Assembly (NCBI GenBank): GCA_022800315.1
Contig: JAAWQC010000012.1
Coordinates: 1-61,262, forward strand
Source: Clostridiales bacterium
GTDB taxonomy: Bacteria; Bacillota; Clostridia; Oscillospirales; Acutalibacteraceae
Direction: 5' to 3'
Length of the DNA stretch: 61,262 nt
Part shown: piece after piece, positions 1-7,300 of the stretch
How positions within the stretch are numbered: the first letter of the stretch is position 1
Layout of the letters: the number at the start of each line of letters is the position of its first letter
The notes under the pieces: model-generated
The model's database searches: none
What the model saw: only the letters and a program-made list of their open reading frames with translations
Told to the model about the DNA's origin: nothing
Made by a program: the position numbers and the translations under genes

Positions 1-18
1 AAATAGCAATTGCTATTT
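1..18. repeat. Perfect 18-bp palindrome
   Basis: AAATAGCAATTGCTATTT is identical to its own reverse complement. It lies at the window edge, about 65 bases before the first gene, so it could be an operator or part of a structure cut by the edge. The function cannot be decided from here. Confidence 0.5.
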
Positions 19-84
19 GATAAAGAGCAAAGTATAATTGGTATAGATCAAATGATGCATATCAAAAACAAAGGAAGATGTTTT

Positions 85-423
85 GTGGGAAACGTTAGAA
101 CATCCCGTATGATTTTATACCGTTATTTCGGCGATGAGGAACCGGTCACACCCCTGCTGTGCTGCCGAAAGATCGCACAGCAGGACGATATCACCCCCGA
201 ACAGATAGAAAAGGCGCTCCGCGCCGGTAACGCTACCCTCGGCGGCGAACGGCTGTACAAGGGGGATGTCCTGCTGTATCAGGACGCGGCCCGCGGCAAA
301 GCCGCCGGCTATTATGTCGGTGGCGACGGCCTGCGCCGGGTGAATCTGCGCACCGGTGACGGCGCGGCGGTCATCCGTGACTGGGAGAAACGGCTGGAGA
401 GGTTTGACGGGCCGTGGCGGTAA
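85..423 (+). CDS. Uncharacterised small protein, paralogue of the gene at 38879-39202
   Basis: I do not recognise a family. The product is about 112 residues from a GTG at 85, chosen because AAGGAAG lies seven bases upstream and because this start gives nearly the same N-terminus length as the paralogue at 38879-39202. Both share an RYF segment, a PVTP-L segment, GGER followed by a hydrophobic strand, and a C-terminal block VNLRTGDG...RNWEKRLE-FDG. An ATG at 109 is the alternative start. There is no signal peptide or membrane segment, so it is probably cytosolic. The two copies sit 38 kb apart in core-like sequence, which suggests a lineage-specific small family. Confidence 0.7.
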   Translation: MGNVRTSRMILYRYFGDEEPVTPLLCCRKIAQQDDITPEQIEKALRAGNATLGGERLYKGDVLLYQDAARGKAAGYYVGGDGLRRVNLRTGDGAAVIRDWEKRLERFDGPWR

Positions 424-517
424 ACGCAGGCGGGACATAAACGATCTGTCCACAGGGACGAACCCCGTGTGCGTCCGTGGGATAACGTGAACGTTTGGTG
501 AAACCCTTCCCCCTCTC

Positions 518-546
518 TTGCAAAACCCGAGGGATTGCGGTACACT
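518..546 (+). promoter_or_regulatory. Predicted sigma-A promoter for the cyclase-family gene
   Basis: TTGCAA at 518-523 and TACACT at 541-546 are separated by 17 bases, 48 bases before the GTG start at 595. Confidence 0.5.
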
Positions 547-594
547 TAATTTATTATCAGCAACACTCCGACAGTAGAAAAAGGGGGAAACGCT

Positions 595-1182
595 GTGAAG
601 CTGCTGGACATCAGCCGGGAACTGACCCGCGCGCCGGTATATCCCGGCGATCCTGAGCCCTCCCTGCGTCCCCTGTCCCGCCTGTCCCTCGGCGATCCGT
701 GCAACCTGTCCGCGATGGATATGTGCCTGCACAACGGGACCCATCTGGACGCGCCGCTGCATTTCGTTCCCGACGGAGCCGATGCCGCGCAGACCCCCCT
801 CGACGTGTGCGTGGGCGAGTGCTACGTGATCCCCTTCGACGGCGTGCTGCTGGGGGCGCAGGCGGAGGAGATCACCGACCGCCTGCATCCGGAGCGTTTG
901 CTTTTCAAGGGGGAGATGGAGATCAGCCCCAGCGCGGCCTTCGTGCTGTCCGACGCGGGGGTGAAGCTGGTGGGGGTGGAAGCGCCTTCGATTGCGCCGT
1001 CCGAAAGCGTGGCGGCGGTGCATCGCCAGCTGCTGGGCCGCGGCGTTCATCTGCTGGAGGGCCTCGATCTCTCCTCGGTGCAGGAGGGTTATTATTTCCT
1101 CTTCGCCGTGCCGCTGAAAATCGCGGGAGCGGACGGTGCCCCTGTGCGGGCGGTGCTGCTGGAGCGTACCCTTGGTCTGTAA
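595..1182 (+). CDS. Cyclase family protein (kynurenine formamidase-like hydrolase)
   Basis: This is a 195-residue metal-dependent hydrolase of the putative cyclase family (PF04199). The defining motif HNGTHLDAPLHF lies at residues 46-57 and supplies the metal-binding His and Asp residues. Related enzymes hydrolyse N-formylkynurenine or other amides, but no tryptophan catabolism genes are nearby, so the substrate is unknown. The length fits the family. The start is GTG, preceded by AAGGGGG seven bases upstream. A zinc-ribbon membrane protein gene follows 21 bases downstream on the same strand and may be cotranscribed. Confidence 0.85.
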   Translation: MKLLDISRELTRAPVYPGDPEPSLRPLSRLSLGDPCNLSAMDMCLHNGTHLDAPLHFVPDGADAAQTPLDVCVGECYVIPFDGVLLGAQAEEITDRLHPERLLFKGEMEISPSAAFVLSDAGVKLVGVEAPSIAPSESVAAVHRQLLGRGVHLLEGLDLSSVQEGYYFLFAVPLKIAGADGAPVRAVLLERTLGL

Positions 1183-1203
1183 AGAATATAAGGAGGCTTT
1201 GTT

Positions 1204-1668
1204 ATGAGTCCCAACGACAGCGTTATTTTCGGAATAGTTATGGAATTTATCCTGATGATCCTGGTGGTGATCCTGATCGGGCTGGCCTCCCAGATTATGC
1301 TGGCGCTCAGCGTATACAACGATGCCCGTTACCGCGGGGACAACAACGCCACCCTGTGGGCGGTGCTGACCGGCTTTTTCAATATTGTCGGGCTCGTCTA
1401 CCTGATCGTACAGCTGACGTCGAAAAAGTTCCTCTACTGCGGCCAGTGCGGCCGGGCGGTCCCCCTGTCGCAGCCAGTCTGTCCGGCCTGCGGCGCCCCT
1501 TCGCCAGAGGTGTACCGCTTCGCCCCGCCACAGCAGCGGGAAAAGCAGAAACGCAACCGATGGATTTTTCTGTGGCTGTTTGTCGGCCTGACTGTGGTTA
1601 CTATGGTGGCCACCGTCGCCGTCTGTTTCCACATGATCAGCAGCATTCCGGCCCAGTACTGGCATTGA
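1204..1668 (+). CDS. Zinc-ribbon integral membrane protein of unknown function
   Basis: The 154-residue product has a hydrophobic segment at about residues 8-36, a second at about 51-71, a CxxC...CxxC zinc ribbon (C79, C82, C93, C96), a charged linker rich in Q, R and K, and a final membrane segment at about 120-143. It looks like a small membrane protein with a cytosolic zinc finger; no specific family is recognised. AAGGAGG precedes the ATG. It sits directly behind the cyclase-family gene and is closed by a terminator hairpin at 1681-1716. Confidence 0.75.
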   Translation: MSPNDSVIFGIVMEFILMILVVILIGLASQIMLALSVYNDARYRGDNNATLWAVLTGFFNIVGLVYLIVQLTSKKFLYCGQCGRAVPLSQPVCPACGAPSPEVYRFAPPQQREKQKRNRWIFLWLFVGLTVVTMVATVAVCFHMISSIPAQYWH

Positions 1669-1680
1669 GCCTATTAGCCG

Positions 1681-1716
1681 GCCCGGCAGTCTTTTAGAAA
1701 GGCTGCCGGGCTTTTT
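1681..1716 (+). terminator. Intrinsic terminator
   Basis: A nine-base-pair stem, GCCCGGCAG with CTGCCGGGC, is followed by TTTTT, immediately behind the zinc-ribbon membrane gene. Confidence 0.8.
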
Positions 1717-1814
1717 CTATTTTGGTGAGTAAATATCGGCAGAACTAATGTTCTTGACAAATGGAAAATAATCACTATACTCTAGATGGAATCACAAATG
1801 AAGGAGGAGTGCAA

Positions 1815-2346
1815 GTGGAGGATTACGGACTGAACGAGGCCGTTTTTTCGGCGTCGTTTCAGGGGGAAAACTTCGATCCGGTGATAGGCCAAAGCTATCG
1901 GGACCGGCACGCCCACCATGACCATCGGGTGTGTAAGTGGTGCCTCGACAGGGAGGGGACAATCTATAACCGGCCGCCGACGAAATGGCAGGAGGAGCTG
2001 CAGGAACGGGAAATGAGAGAGGAAAGCCATCCCCACTGTCGCTGTATGCTGTGGCTGATGCAGACCATTCTGGCCGGCACGGCCACCGTCGAGGGAACCG
2101 ACGGCGCGGACTATGTGGTGAAGAACACCGGCGAGCTGCCGGACAACTACGTATCGAAGGAAGAGGCGGAAAAAAGGGAGTGGAAGCCTAAATCGGGTAA
2201 TCTATGGGATATGTTGCCAGGAGCTGGTATTTATACGGTACATGAAAATAGAAAAGGTAAATTGCCGCAAATTCCCGGTCGAAACCGATGATGGATTATT
2301 ATTTGTTACATACAATCATTACGATTCTTTTTATGAAATAGTTTGA
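1815..2346 (+). pseudogene. Barnase-family RNase toxin gene with internal deletion, fused to a phage-head-like N-terminal segment
   Basis: The reading frame opens at GTG 1815, after AAGGAGGAG. The first part has CxxC and HPHCRC motifs like the C-terminal end of SPP1 gp7-type minor head proteins. It is followed by a clear barnase-type RNase: LPDNY...K..EA, W, GNL, PG, ENRKGKLP, GR. The frame then stops at 2289-2291 (TGA). In the next frame the barnase C-terminus resumes as DDGLLFVTYNHYDSFYEIV to 2346. About 20 residues are missing, those that carry barnase Glu73, Arg83 and Arg87, so the toxin should be dead. The equivalents of Lys27, Arg59 and His102 are still visible. Two barstar genes follow directly. 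The call rests on recalled barnase sequence. Confidence 0.8.
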
Positions 2347-2366
2347 TGGAAAGGAGGGGGTTATGT

Positions 2367-2657
2367 ATGGAGCGAGAGCATTATACGTATACCGTAGATT
2401 TTTCCGGTTTAAAGGATTGGCGGAAGATATATCCATTGATAAAGAAAAGTATGGATTTCCCGGATTACTTTGGCGAAAATTTATCGGCGCTTTGGGACTG
2501 CCTGACCGACTATACCTGTTCTCAGAACATCATTACGATTAAGGGAGTAAAATCGTTATCAAAATCCCTCCAACAATATATTGAAGAAATATTAGCCATT
2601 TTTGAAAGGGCACAGACACGGTACCCCGAATATTTCGAGATTCGCTATGAGGACTGA
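2367..2657 (+). CDS. Barstar-family RNase inhibitor (immunity protein), copy 1
   Basis: This 96-residue protein carries the barstar signature FPDYFGENLSALWDCLTD at residues 31-48. In this family the protein binds barnase in the active site and blocks RNA cleavage in the cytosol. The residue at the position of barstar Asp35 is Ser40, whereas Trp43 and Asp44 (barstar Trp38, Asp39) are kept. The start is ATG 2367, seven bases after AAGGAGGGGG; upstream in-frame TTG and ATG codons lack their own ribosome site. It begins 21 bases after the remains of the barnase gene and is followed by a second barstar gene. Confidence 0.88.
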   Translation: MEREHYTYTVDFSGLKDWRKIYPLIKKSMDFPDYFGENLSALWDCLTDYTCSQNIITIKGVKSLSKSLQQYIEEILAIFERAQTRYPEYFEIRYED

Positions 2658-2686
2658 GATCGAAAAAATCGGAAGGGGAGAATAAA

Positions 2687-2977
2687 ATGGAACGCAGGCA
2701 TGATTACTATACAATCGATTTTACCGGAATGAAAGACTGGCGTGACATATATCCCAAAATCAAGAAAAGTATGGATTTCCCGGATTATTTCGGCGAGAAT
2801 TTGGATGCCCTCTGGGATTGCCTGACCGATTGTTTTTGTCATCAGAATACCATTATCATAAAAGGCATATGTTCTCTCTCAAAGACGATGCAGGGTTATT
2901 TGACAAAAATATGTGAAACATTTGAGGAAGCACAAGAGAAATATCCCGAAGATTTCGAGATTCGCTATGTGGATTGA
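2687..2977 (+). CDS. Barstar-family RNase inhibitor (immunity protein), copy 2
   Basis: This is a second 96-residue barstar, clearly a tandem duplicate of the gene at 2367-2657: same length, same start context, and FPDYFGENLDALWDCLTD at residues 31-48. It retains Asp at the barstar Asp35 position (Asp40), unlike copy 1. The other differences are mostly in the second half. Two inhibitors behind one broken toxin suggest immunity retained against incoming or sibling barnase toxins. GGAAGGGGAG precedes the ATG. Confidence 0.88.
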   Translation: MERRHDYYTIDFTGMKDWRDIYPKIKKSMDFPDYFGENLDALWDCLTDCFCHQNTIIIKGICSLSKTMQGYLTKICETFEEAQEKYPEDFEIRYVD

Positions 2978-3014
2978 TGTCCCGATTCGGAGCGGGAGCG
3001 GCACGGCTTTGCCC

Positions 3015-3043
3015 TTGCCCTTTTGGGCGAGTTGCGGTAAAAT
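3015..3043 (+). promoter_or_regulatory. Predicted sigma-A promoter for asnA
   Basis: TTGCCC at 3015-3020 and TAAAAT at 3038-3043 are separated by 17 bases, about 45 bases before the asnA ATG. No T-box-like leader is visible. Confidence 0.5.
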
Positions 3044-3087
3044 AAACAGGTCTCTGTTGAAACGCTAACCGGAAAGGCGGAATCACC

Positions 3088-4110
3088 ATGACGCAGGAAA
3101 CCTATCGGCTGCAAATCCCCACGGGATATCATCCCAAAATGAGCCTGTTCGAAACCGAACGGGCGATCAAGGAACTCAAAGATTATTTTCAGCGGGAGCT
3201 GGCGGGGGAACTGAACCTCACCCGCGTGTCCGCTCCGCTTTTTGTGCTGCCAGAAACCGGGCTGAACGACAATCTCAACGGGGTGGAGCGCCCTGTATCC
3301 TTCGATATCCGCGAGATGGGCGGACGGGTGGCGGAGGTGGTGCATTCCCTCGCCAAATGGAAGCGGTACGCCCTCAAACGCTACGGCATCCCCGAGGAAT
3401 GCGGCCTGTACACCGATATGAACGCGGTGCGCCGGGATGAAATCCCCGACAACCTCCATTCCTTTTATGTGGATCAGTGGGACTGGGAGCGGGTCATCAC
3501 CCGGGAGGAGCGGAGCGAGCGGTACTTAAAGGATACTGTGCGCCGCATTTACGGGGTGTTCCTCCGCGCCCAGGAGCACATCGCCGCCCTGTATCCCCAG
3601 CTGGACCGGTATCTGCCGGAGAAAATCCACTTCGTCACCACCCAGGAGCTGGAGGAGCGGTATCCCGACCTCACCCCCTCCGAGCGGGAGACGCAGGCGG
3701 CCAGGGAATACGGCGCGGTGTTCCTGATGCAGATCGGGGGCAGGCTGCGGTCGGGCCGCCGCCACGACGGGCGGGCTCCCGACTACGACGACTGGACCCT
3801 CAACGGCGATATCTTCTTCTATTATCCCGTGCTGGACCGGGCGTTCGAGATATCCTCCATGGGCATCCGCGTGGACGAAGCTGCGCTGGCCGCCCAGCTG
3901 GCTGAGGCGGGCTGCCCCGAACGGGCTGAGCTGCCGTTCCAGAAGGCGCTGCTGACAGGGGATTTGCCCCTGACCATCGGAGGCGGCATCGGCCAGTCTC
4001 GCCTGTGTATGTTTTTCCTCAACAAAGCCCACATTGGTGAGGTGCAGGCCTCCGTCTGGCCCGACCGGATGGCGGAGGAATGTGCCGCGGCGGATATCCC
4101 GCTCCTGTGA
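3088..4110 (+). CDS. asnA: Aspartate--ammonia ligase AsnA
   Basis: AsnA makes asparagine from aspartate, ammonia and ATP in the cytosol. The 340-residue product matches the family in length and opening (TGYHPKMSLFETERAIKELK), with the conserved stretches PLFVLPETGLNDNLNGVERPVSFD, GLYTDMNAVRRDE, HSFYVDQWDWERVI in order, and a C-terminal GGGIGQSRLCMFFL that forms part of the class II synthetase-like ATP site. The start is ATG after GGAAAGG. The stop overlaps the mutY start (TGATG), so the two genes are translationally coupled. Confidence 0.95.
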   Translation: MTQETYRLQIPTGYHPKMSLFETERAIKELKDYFQRELAGELNLTRVSAPLFVLPETGLNDNLNGVERPVSFDIREMGGRVAEVVHSLAKWKRYALKRYGIPEECGLYTDMNAVRRDEIPDNLHSFYVDQWDWERVITREERSERYLKDTVRRIYGVFLRAQEHIAALYPQLDRYLPEKIHFVTTQELEERYPDLTPSERETQAAREYGAVFLMQIGGRLRSGRRHDGRAPDYDDWTLNGDIFFYYPVLDRAFEISSMGIRVDEAALAAQLAEAGCPERAELPFQKALLTGDLPLTIGGGIGQSRLCMFFLNKAHIGEVQASVWPDRMAEECAAADIPLL

Positions 4111-5300
4111 TGGGCGGGAAGGGGAAAAACGCGGCTTCCGCCGAGCTGGAAGCCCGTCTGGCGAAAGAGGAGCAGCGGCTCAGCGGTCTGTCCGTCCCGC
4201 TGCTCGCCTGGTACGACCGGCAGGTGAGGAATCTGCCGTGGCGGGAGAGCCCTGCCGCCTACCGGGTGTGGATATCCGAAATCATGCTGCAGCAGACCCG
4301 TATCGAGGCGGTGCTGCCCTACTACGACCGGTTCATGAGGGCGCTGCCCGACGCAGCGGCGCTGGCCGCGGCGGATGAGGACACCCTGATGAAGCTGTGG
4401 GAGGGGCTGGGCTATTACAGCCGGGCCCGCAACCTGCAAAAGGCCGCCCGCCTCATAGTGGAGCAGTACGGCGGGGAGCTGCCCGCCGATTACCAGGAGC
4501 TGCTGACTCTGCCCGGTGTGGGCGAATACACGGCGGGAGCGATCGCTTCCATCGCCTTCGGCATACCCGTGCCCGCGGTGGACGGCAACGTGCTGCGGGT
4601 ACTGGCGCGGCTGACCGATTCCGACGAGGATGTAATGAAGCCGGCGGTGCGCCGCGCGTTTTCCTCGCTGGCGTCGGCGCTGGTGCCGGCCGACCGTCCC
4701 GGTGACTACAATCAGGCGGTGATGGAGCTGGGGGAGACGGTGTGCCTGCCCAATACCGAACCGGACTGCGCCGCCTGCCCGCTGGCGGACAGATGCGCGG
4801 GGAGGGCCGCCGGCCGTGCCCGCGATCTGCCGGTACGGGCCGCGCCGAAGGAACGGCGGCGGGAGACCCGCACCATTCTGGTATTGATCGACCGCGGGGA
4901 AAACGGCTCCCGGACCGTGGCCCGCGTGCTGTTGCACCGCCGGGAGCGCAAGGGCCTCCTGTCCGGCATGTGGGAACTTCCCGGCGTGGAAGGGGAGCTG
5001 ACGGCGGAACAGGCGCTGGCGCTGGCGGGGGAATACGGGCTGCCGGCGAAACGGGCGGTACGTCTTTCCGACGGGAAGCATGTGTTCAGCCATGTGGAAT
5101 GGGTCCTCCACGGCTGGTATATGGAAGCAGCGGGAACGGGGCCCTGCCCCTCCGGCTGCGTGTGGGCCGACGGGGAATCGCTGCGGGAATCCTATGCGCT
5201 GCCGGGGGCTTTCCGCACCTACACCGGGCCGCTGCCCGGCTGGCTGGAGGGTTCGGGACCGGCGGAGGACGAGCAGATCCCGGAGCAGCTGACTTTTTGA
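4110..5300 (+). CDS. mutY: A/G-specific adenine glycosylase MutY
   Basis: MutY removes adenine mispaired with 8-oxoguanine in base-excision repair. From the ATG at 4110, which overlaps the asnA stop, the product is 396 residues. Visible landmarks are SEIMLQQT with catalytic Glu57, the helix-hairpin-helix LPGVGEYTAG at 124-133, and VDGNV with catalytic Asp148. A four-cysteine iron-sulphur loop spans 202-219 (C-X7-C-X2-C-X5-C, one residue longer than the E. coli first spacing). A C-terminal NUDIX-like domain from about residue 250 contains GMWELPG and would read 8-oxoguanine. Confidence 0.93.
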   Translation: MGGKGKNAASAELEARLAKEEQRLSGLSVPLLAWYDRQVRNLPWRESPAAYRVWISEIMLQQTRIEAVLPYYDRFMRALPDAAALAAADEDTLMKLWEGLGYYSRARNLQKAARLIVEQYGGELPADYQELLTLPGVGEYTAGAIASIAFGIPVPAVDGNVLRVLARLTDSDEDVMKPAVRRAFSSLASALVPADRPGDYNQAVMELGETVCLPNTEPDCAACPLADRCAGRAAGRARDLPVRAAPKERRRETRTILVLIDRGENGSRTVARVLLHRRERKGLLSGMWELPGVEGELTAEQALALAGEYGLPAKRAVRLSDGKHVFSHVEWVLHGWYMEAAGTGPCPSGCVWADGESLRESYALPGAFRTYTGPLPGWLEGSGPAEDEQIPEQLTF

Positions 5301-5322
5301 CGATGCAGACAGGGGGGAGACC

Positions 5323-6060
5323 ATGCCACAGCCGGTTGTTCTCATCACCGGAGGGGCCCGCGGCATCGGCCGGGCATCGGCCCGACTGTTTGCCGCGCGG
5401 GGCTATCGTGTCCTGATCAATTATCATCGCTCACAGGGGGCGGCGGAGGAACTGGAGCGGGAACTGACCGCCGCCGGGGCCGATGCAATGGCCTTTGGCG
5501 CCGATGTAGCCGATTCCGCACAGGTGAAAGCTCTGATCGCCGCCTGCCTGGCCCGCTTCGGCCGTCTGGACGCATTGGTAAACAACGCAGGGCTGTCGTC
5601 CCAGAAGCTGATCACCGACGTGACCGACGAGGAGTGGCAGCGGCTGCTGGCGGTGAATGTCAGCGGCACCTTTTACTGCTGCCGGGAAGCGCTGCCCGTG
5701 ATGATACGGGAGAAGCGGGGGGCTGTCGTCAACGTTTCCTCCATGTGGGGGATCGCGGGGGCCTCCTGCGAGGCGGCCTATTCCGCGACCAAGGCGGCCG
5801 TGATCGGATTGACAAAAGCACTGGCCAAAGAGGCGGGTCCTTCGGGCGTCCGGGTGAACTGTGTGGCGCCGGGAGCGGCGGATACCGATATGCTGGCGAC
5901 GCTGACCGCGGAGGACCGCCGCGGCCTGATGGAGGATACTCCCCTGAACCGTATCGGTTCGGCGGAGGAAATCGCCCGCTCCATTTATTTCCTGGCGTCG
6001 GAGGAAGCCGCTTTCGTCACCGGGCAGGTGCTCAGCCCCAACGGCGGTCTGGTCATCTGA
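5323..6060 (+). CDS. Short-chain dehydrogenase/reductase (FabG-like; possible EF-P modification reductase)
   Basis: This is a classical SDR of 245 residues: TGGARGIG cofactor motif at 9-16, NNAG at 87-90, catalytic Ser139/140, Tyr153 and Lys157, and a C-terminal [12 protein letters not shown]. It reduces a carbonyl with NAD(P)H. Single SDR genes in this size class are annotated as 3-oxoacyl-ACP reductase FabG or as YmfI, the EF-P 5-aminopentanone reductase; the absence of fatty-acid genes nearby mildly favours a YmfI-like role. It lies 22 bases after mutY on the same strand. Confidence 0.85.
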   Translation: MPQPVVLITGGARGIGRASARLFAARGYRVLINYHRSQGAAEELERELTAAGADAMAFGADVADSAQVKALIAACLARFGRLDALVNNAGLSSQKLITDVTDEEWQRLLAVNVSGTFYCCREALPVMIREKRGAVVNVSSMWGIAGASCEAAYSATKAAVIGLTKALAKEAGPSGVRVNCVAPGAADTDMLATLTAEDRRGLMEDTPLNRIGSAEEIARSIYFLASEEAAFVTGQVLSPNGGLVI

Positions 6061-6085
6061 AAAAAGAGCGGAGGTATGGACGTTC

Positions 6086-6128
6086 CCTCCCGTGCATCCC
6101 CCCGTGATAACACGGGGGTGTGCGGGAG
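6086..6128. other. Strong GC-rich stem-loop between the SDR gene and rpmE
   Basis: CCCCCGTG and CACGGGGG pair around an ATAA loop, and an outer CTCCCG/GCGGGAG extends the stem. There is no T run, so it may be a Rho-independent-like pause, a 3'-end stabiliser or an attenuated terminator. Confidence 0.45.
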
Positions 6129-6160
6129 CGGCGCGTTTTCAGAACAACAGGAAAAAATGG

Positions 6161-6189
6161 TTGCTTTTTGGAATGGTTTGTGATATCAT
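6161..6189 (+). promoter_or_regulatory. Predicted sigma-A promoter for rpmE
   Basis: TTGCTT at 6161-6166 and TATCAT at 6184-6189 are separated by 17 bases, 40 bases before the rpmE start. Confidence 0.6.
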
Positions 6190-6229
6190 CCTACTGTTAA
6201 TGCTTGGTCTGCCGAAAGAGGTGACAACC

Positions 6230-6439
6230 ATGAAAGAGGCTATTCATCCGAAATATGAGGAAACCACCATCACCTGTGCGTGTGGTGAGGTGATCCACAC
6301 CCGTTCCACCAAGAAGGACATCCGTGTGGAAATTTGCTCGAAATGCCATCCGTTCTTCACCGGCAAGCAGAAGCTGGTGGACACCGGCGGCCGCGTCGAC
6401 CGCTTCAAGCGCCGTTTCGGCATGCAGGACGAGAAATAA
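6230..6439 (+). CDS. rpmE: Large-subunit ribosomal protein bL31 (zinc-binding type)
   Basis: This 69-residue protein is bL31 of the 50S subunit. It opens [11 protein letters not shown] and ends with the basic block [12 protein letters not shown], both typical. The zinc ligands Cys16, Cys18, Cys36 and Cys39 are all present, so this is the zinc-containing form made under zinc-replete conditions. The start at 6230 follows GAAAGAGGTG; the in-frame extension upstream does not resemble L31. A dedicated promoter and a terminator make it monocistronic. Confidence 0.95.
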   Translation: MKEAIHPKYEETTITCACGEVIHTRSTKKDIRVEICSKCHPFFTGKQKLVDTGGRVDRFKRRFGMQDEK

Positions 6440-6458
6440 GGGAGTTTTTCCCTTGCGG

Positions 6459-6485
6459 GGGCAGCGCTTGTGCGCTGCCCTTTTT
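6459..6485 (+). terminator. Intrinsic terminator of rpmE
   Basis: GGGCAGCGC and GCGCTGCCC pair around TTGT and are followed by TTTTT. Confidence 0.88.
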
Positions 6486-6510
6486 CGTATGGAAAGGCAG
6501 GTGAGGGCGA

Positions 6511-7137
6511 TTGGACGCCTATCGGACCATTCGGGGGCCGGCCATAGCGGAATTCACTGAGCGGCGCTCCCGTTTTATCGGCGCCGCCGCGCCCGCCGCC
6601 GATGAGGAGGAGGCTCTTGCCTTCATCACCCGCGTAAAAAAGGAGCGGTGGGACGCACGGCATAACGTCAGCGCTTTTATCCTGGACGGGGGTCGCCTGC
6701 GCCGGTATTCTGACGACGGCGAACCTCAGGGGACAGCAGGGCAGCCGGTCCTGGACGTGCTGGCGAAGGAACAGCTCACCGGCTGTGCGCTGGTGGTCAC
6801 CCGGTATTTCGGCGGTATTTTGCTGGGGGCGGGGGGACTGGTGCGGGCCTATTCCCACGCAGCCAAAATCGCTGTGGACGCGGCGGGAACGGTGTGGATG
6901 CAGCCCTGTGACCAGCTGGAGCTGACCTGCGGCTATTCCCTGTACGGACGTCTTCCCGCCCTGATAGCGGAACTGGACGGCGAAGTGGACGACACCGTCT
7001 TTGCGGAGGGAGTCACCCTGCGCTTTCATCTGCCCGCCGAGCGGACGGCGGCGTTCCAGACACGGCTGAACGACCTCAGTGCGGGCTCACTGACAGCAGA
7101 GCGGATCGGCGCCGCCTGCTACCCACAGGAAAAATGA
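6511..7137 (+). CDS. YigZ/IMPACT family protein
   Basis: The 208-residue product belongs to the YigZ (UPF0029/IMPACT) family. It has the conserved core SRFIGAAAPA, RWDARHNVSAFIL, SDDGEPQGTAGQPVLDVL and VVTRYFGGILLGAGGLVRAY within the first two thirds, and a small C-terminal ferredoxin-like domain. YigZ proteins are cytosolic, and their molecular role in bacteria is unsettled (translation or elongation-factor-related). The start is TTG at 6511, supported by AGGTGAGGG just upstream and by the family N-terminus. Confidence 0.9.
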   Translation: MDAYRTIRGPAIAEFTERRSRFIGAAAPAADEEEALAFITRVKKERWDARHNVSAFILDGGRLRRYSDDGEPQGTAGQPVLDVLAKEQLTGCALVVTRYFGGILLGAGGLVRAYSHAAKIAVDAAGTVWMQPCDQLELTCGYSLYGRLPALIAELDGEVDDTVFAEGVTLRFHLPAERTAAFQTRLNDLSAGSLTAERIGAACYPQEK

Positions 7138-7189
7138 CGTGAAATATGCTCTGTTTTATCAAAAAGCAGTGTAAATTTCACGTCTTTTT
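7136..7189 (+). terminator. Intrinsic terminator of the YigZ-family gene
   Basis: GACGTGAAA and TTTCACGTC pair across a 36-base loop, followed by TTTTT. The stem begins within the stop codon. Confidence 0.75.
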
Positions 7190-7300
7190 GTTTTTTATGC
7201 TAATTTTGCAAAAGGGGACGGTTTCCGTCGGCGAAAAGCAGGAAAAACCCTTACCAAATGCGTATATATAAGTAAAACCGTGTGTAAAGGGGGAAAAACC

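Noticed and set aside
115-1665. Long antisense open frames opposite GC-rich genes (for example 115-1665, 3822-5366, 7178-8983 and 10071-11438 on the minus strand)
   Set aside because: They lie opposite well-identified genes, have no ribosome sites or family resemblance, and arise from the codon bias of the real strand.
2978-3087. T-box leader before asnA
   Set aside because: The 110-base leader lacks the T-box sequence and specifier stem and is too short.
6086-6128. Ribosomal-protein leader controlling rpmE
   Set aside because: The hairpin lies upstream of the predicted rpmE promoter, so it would not be in the rpmE transcript.
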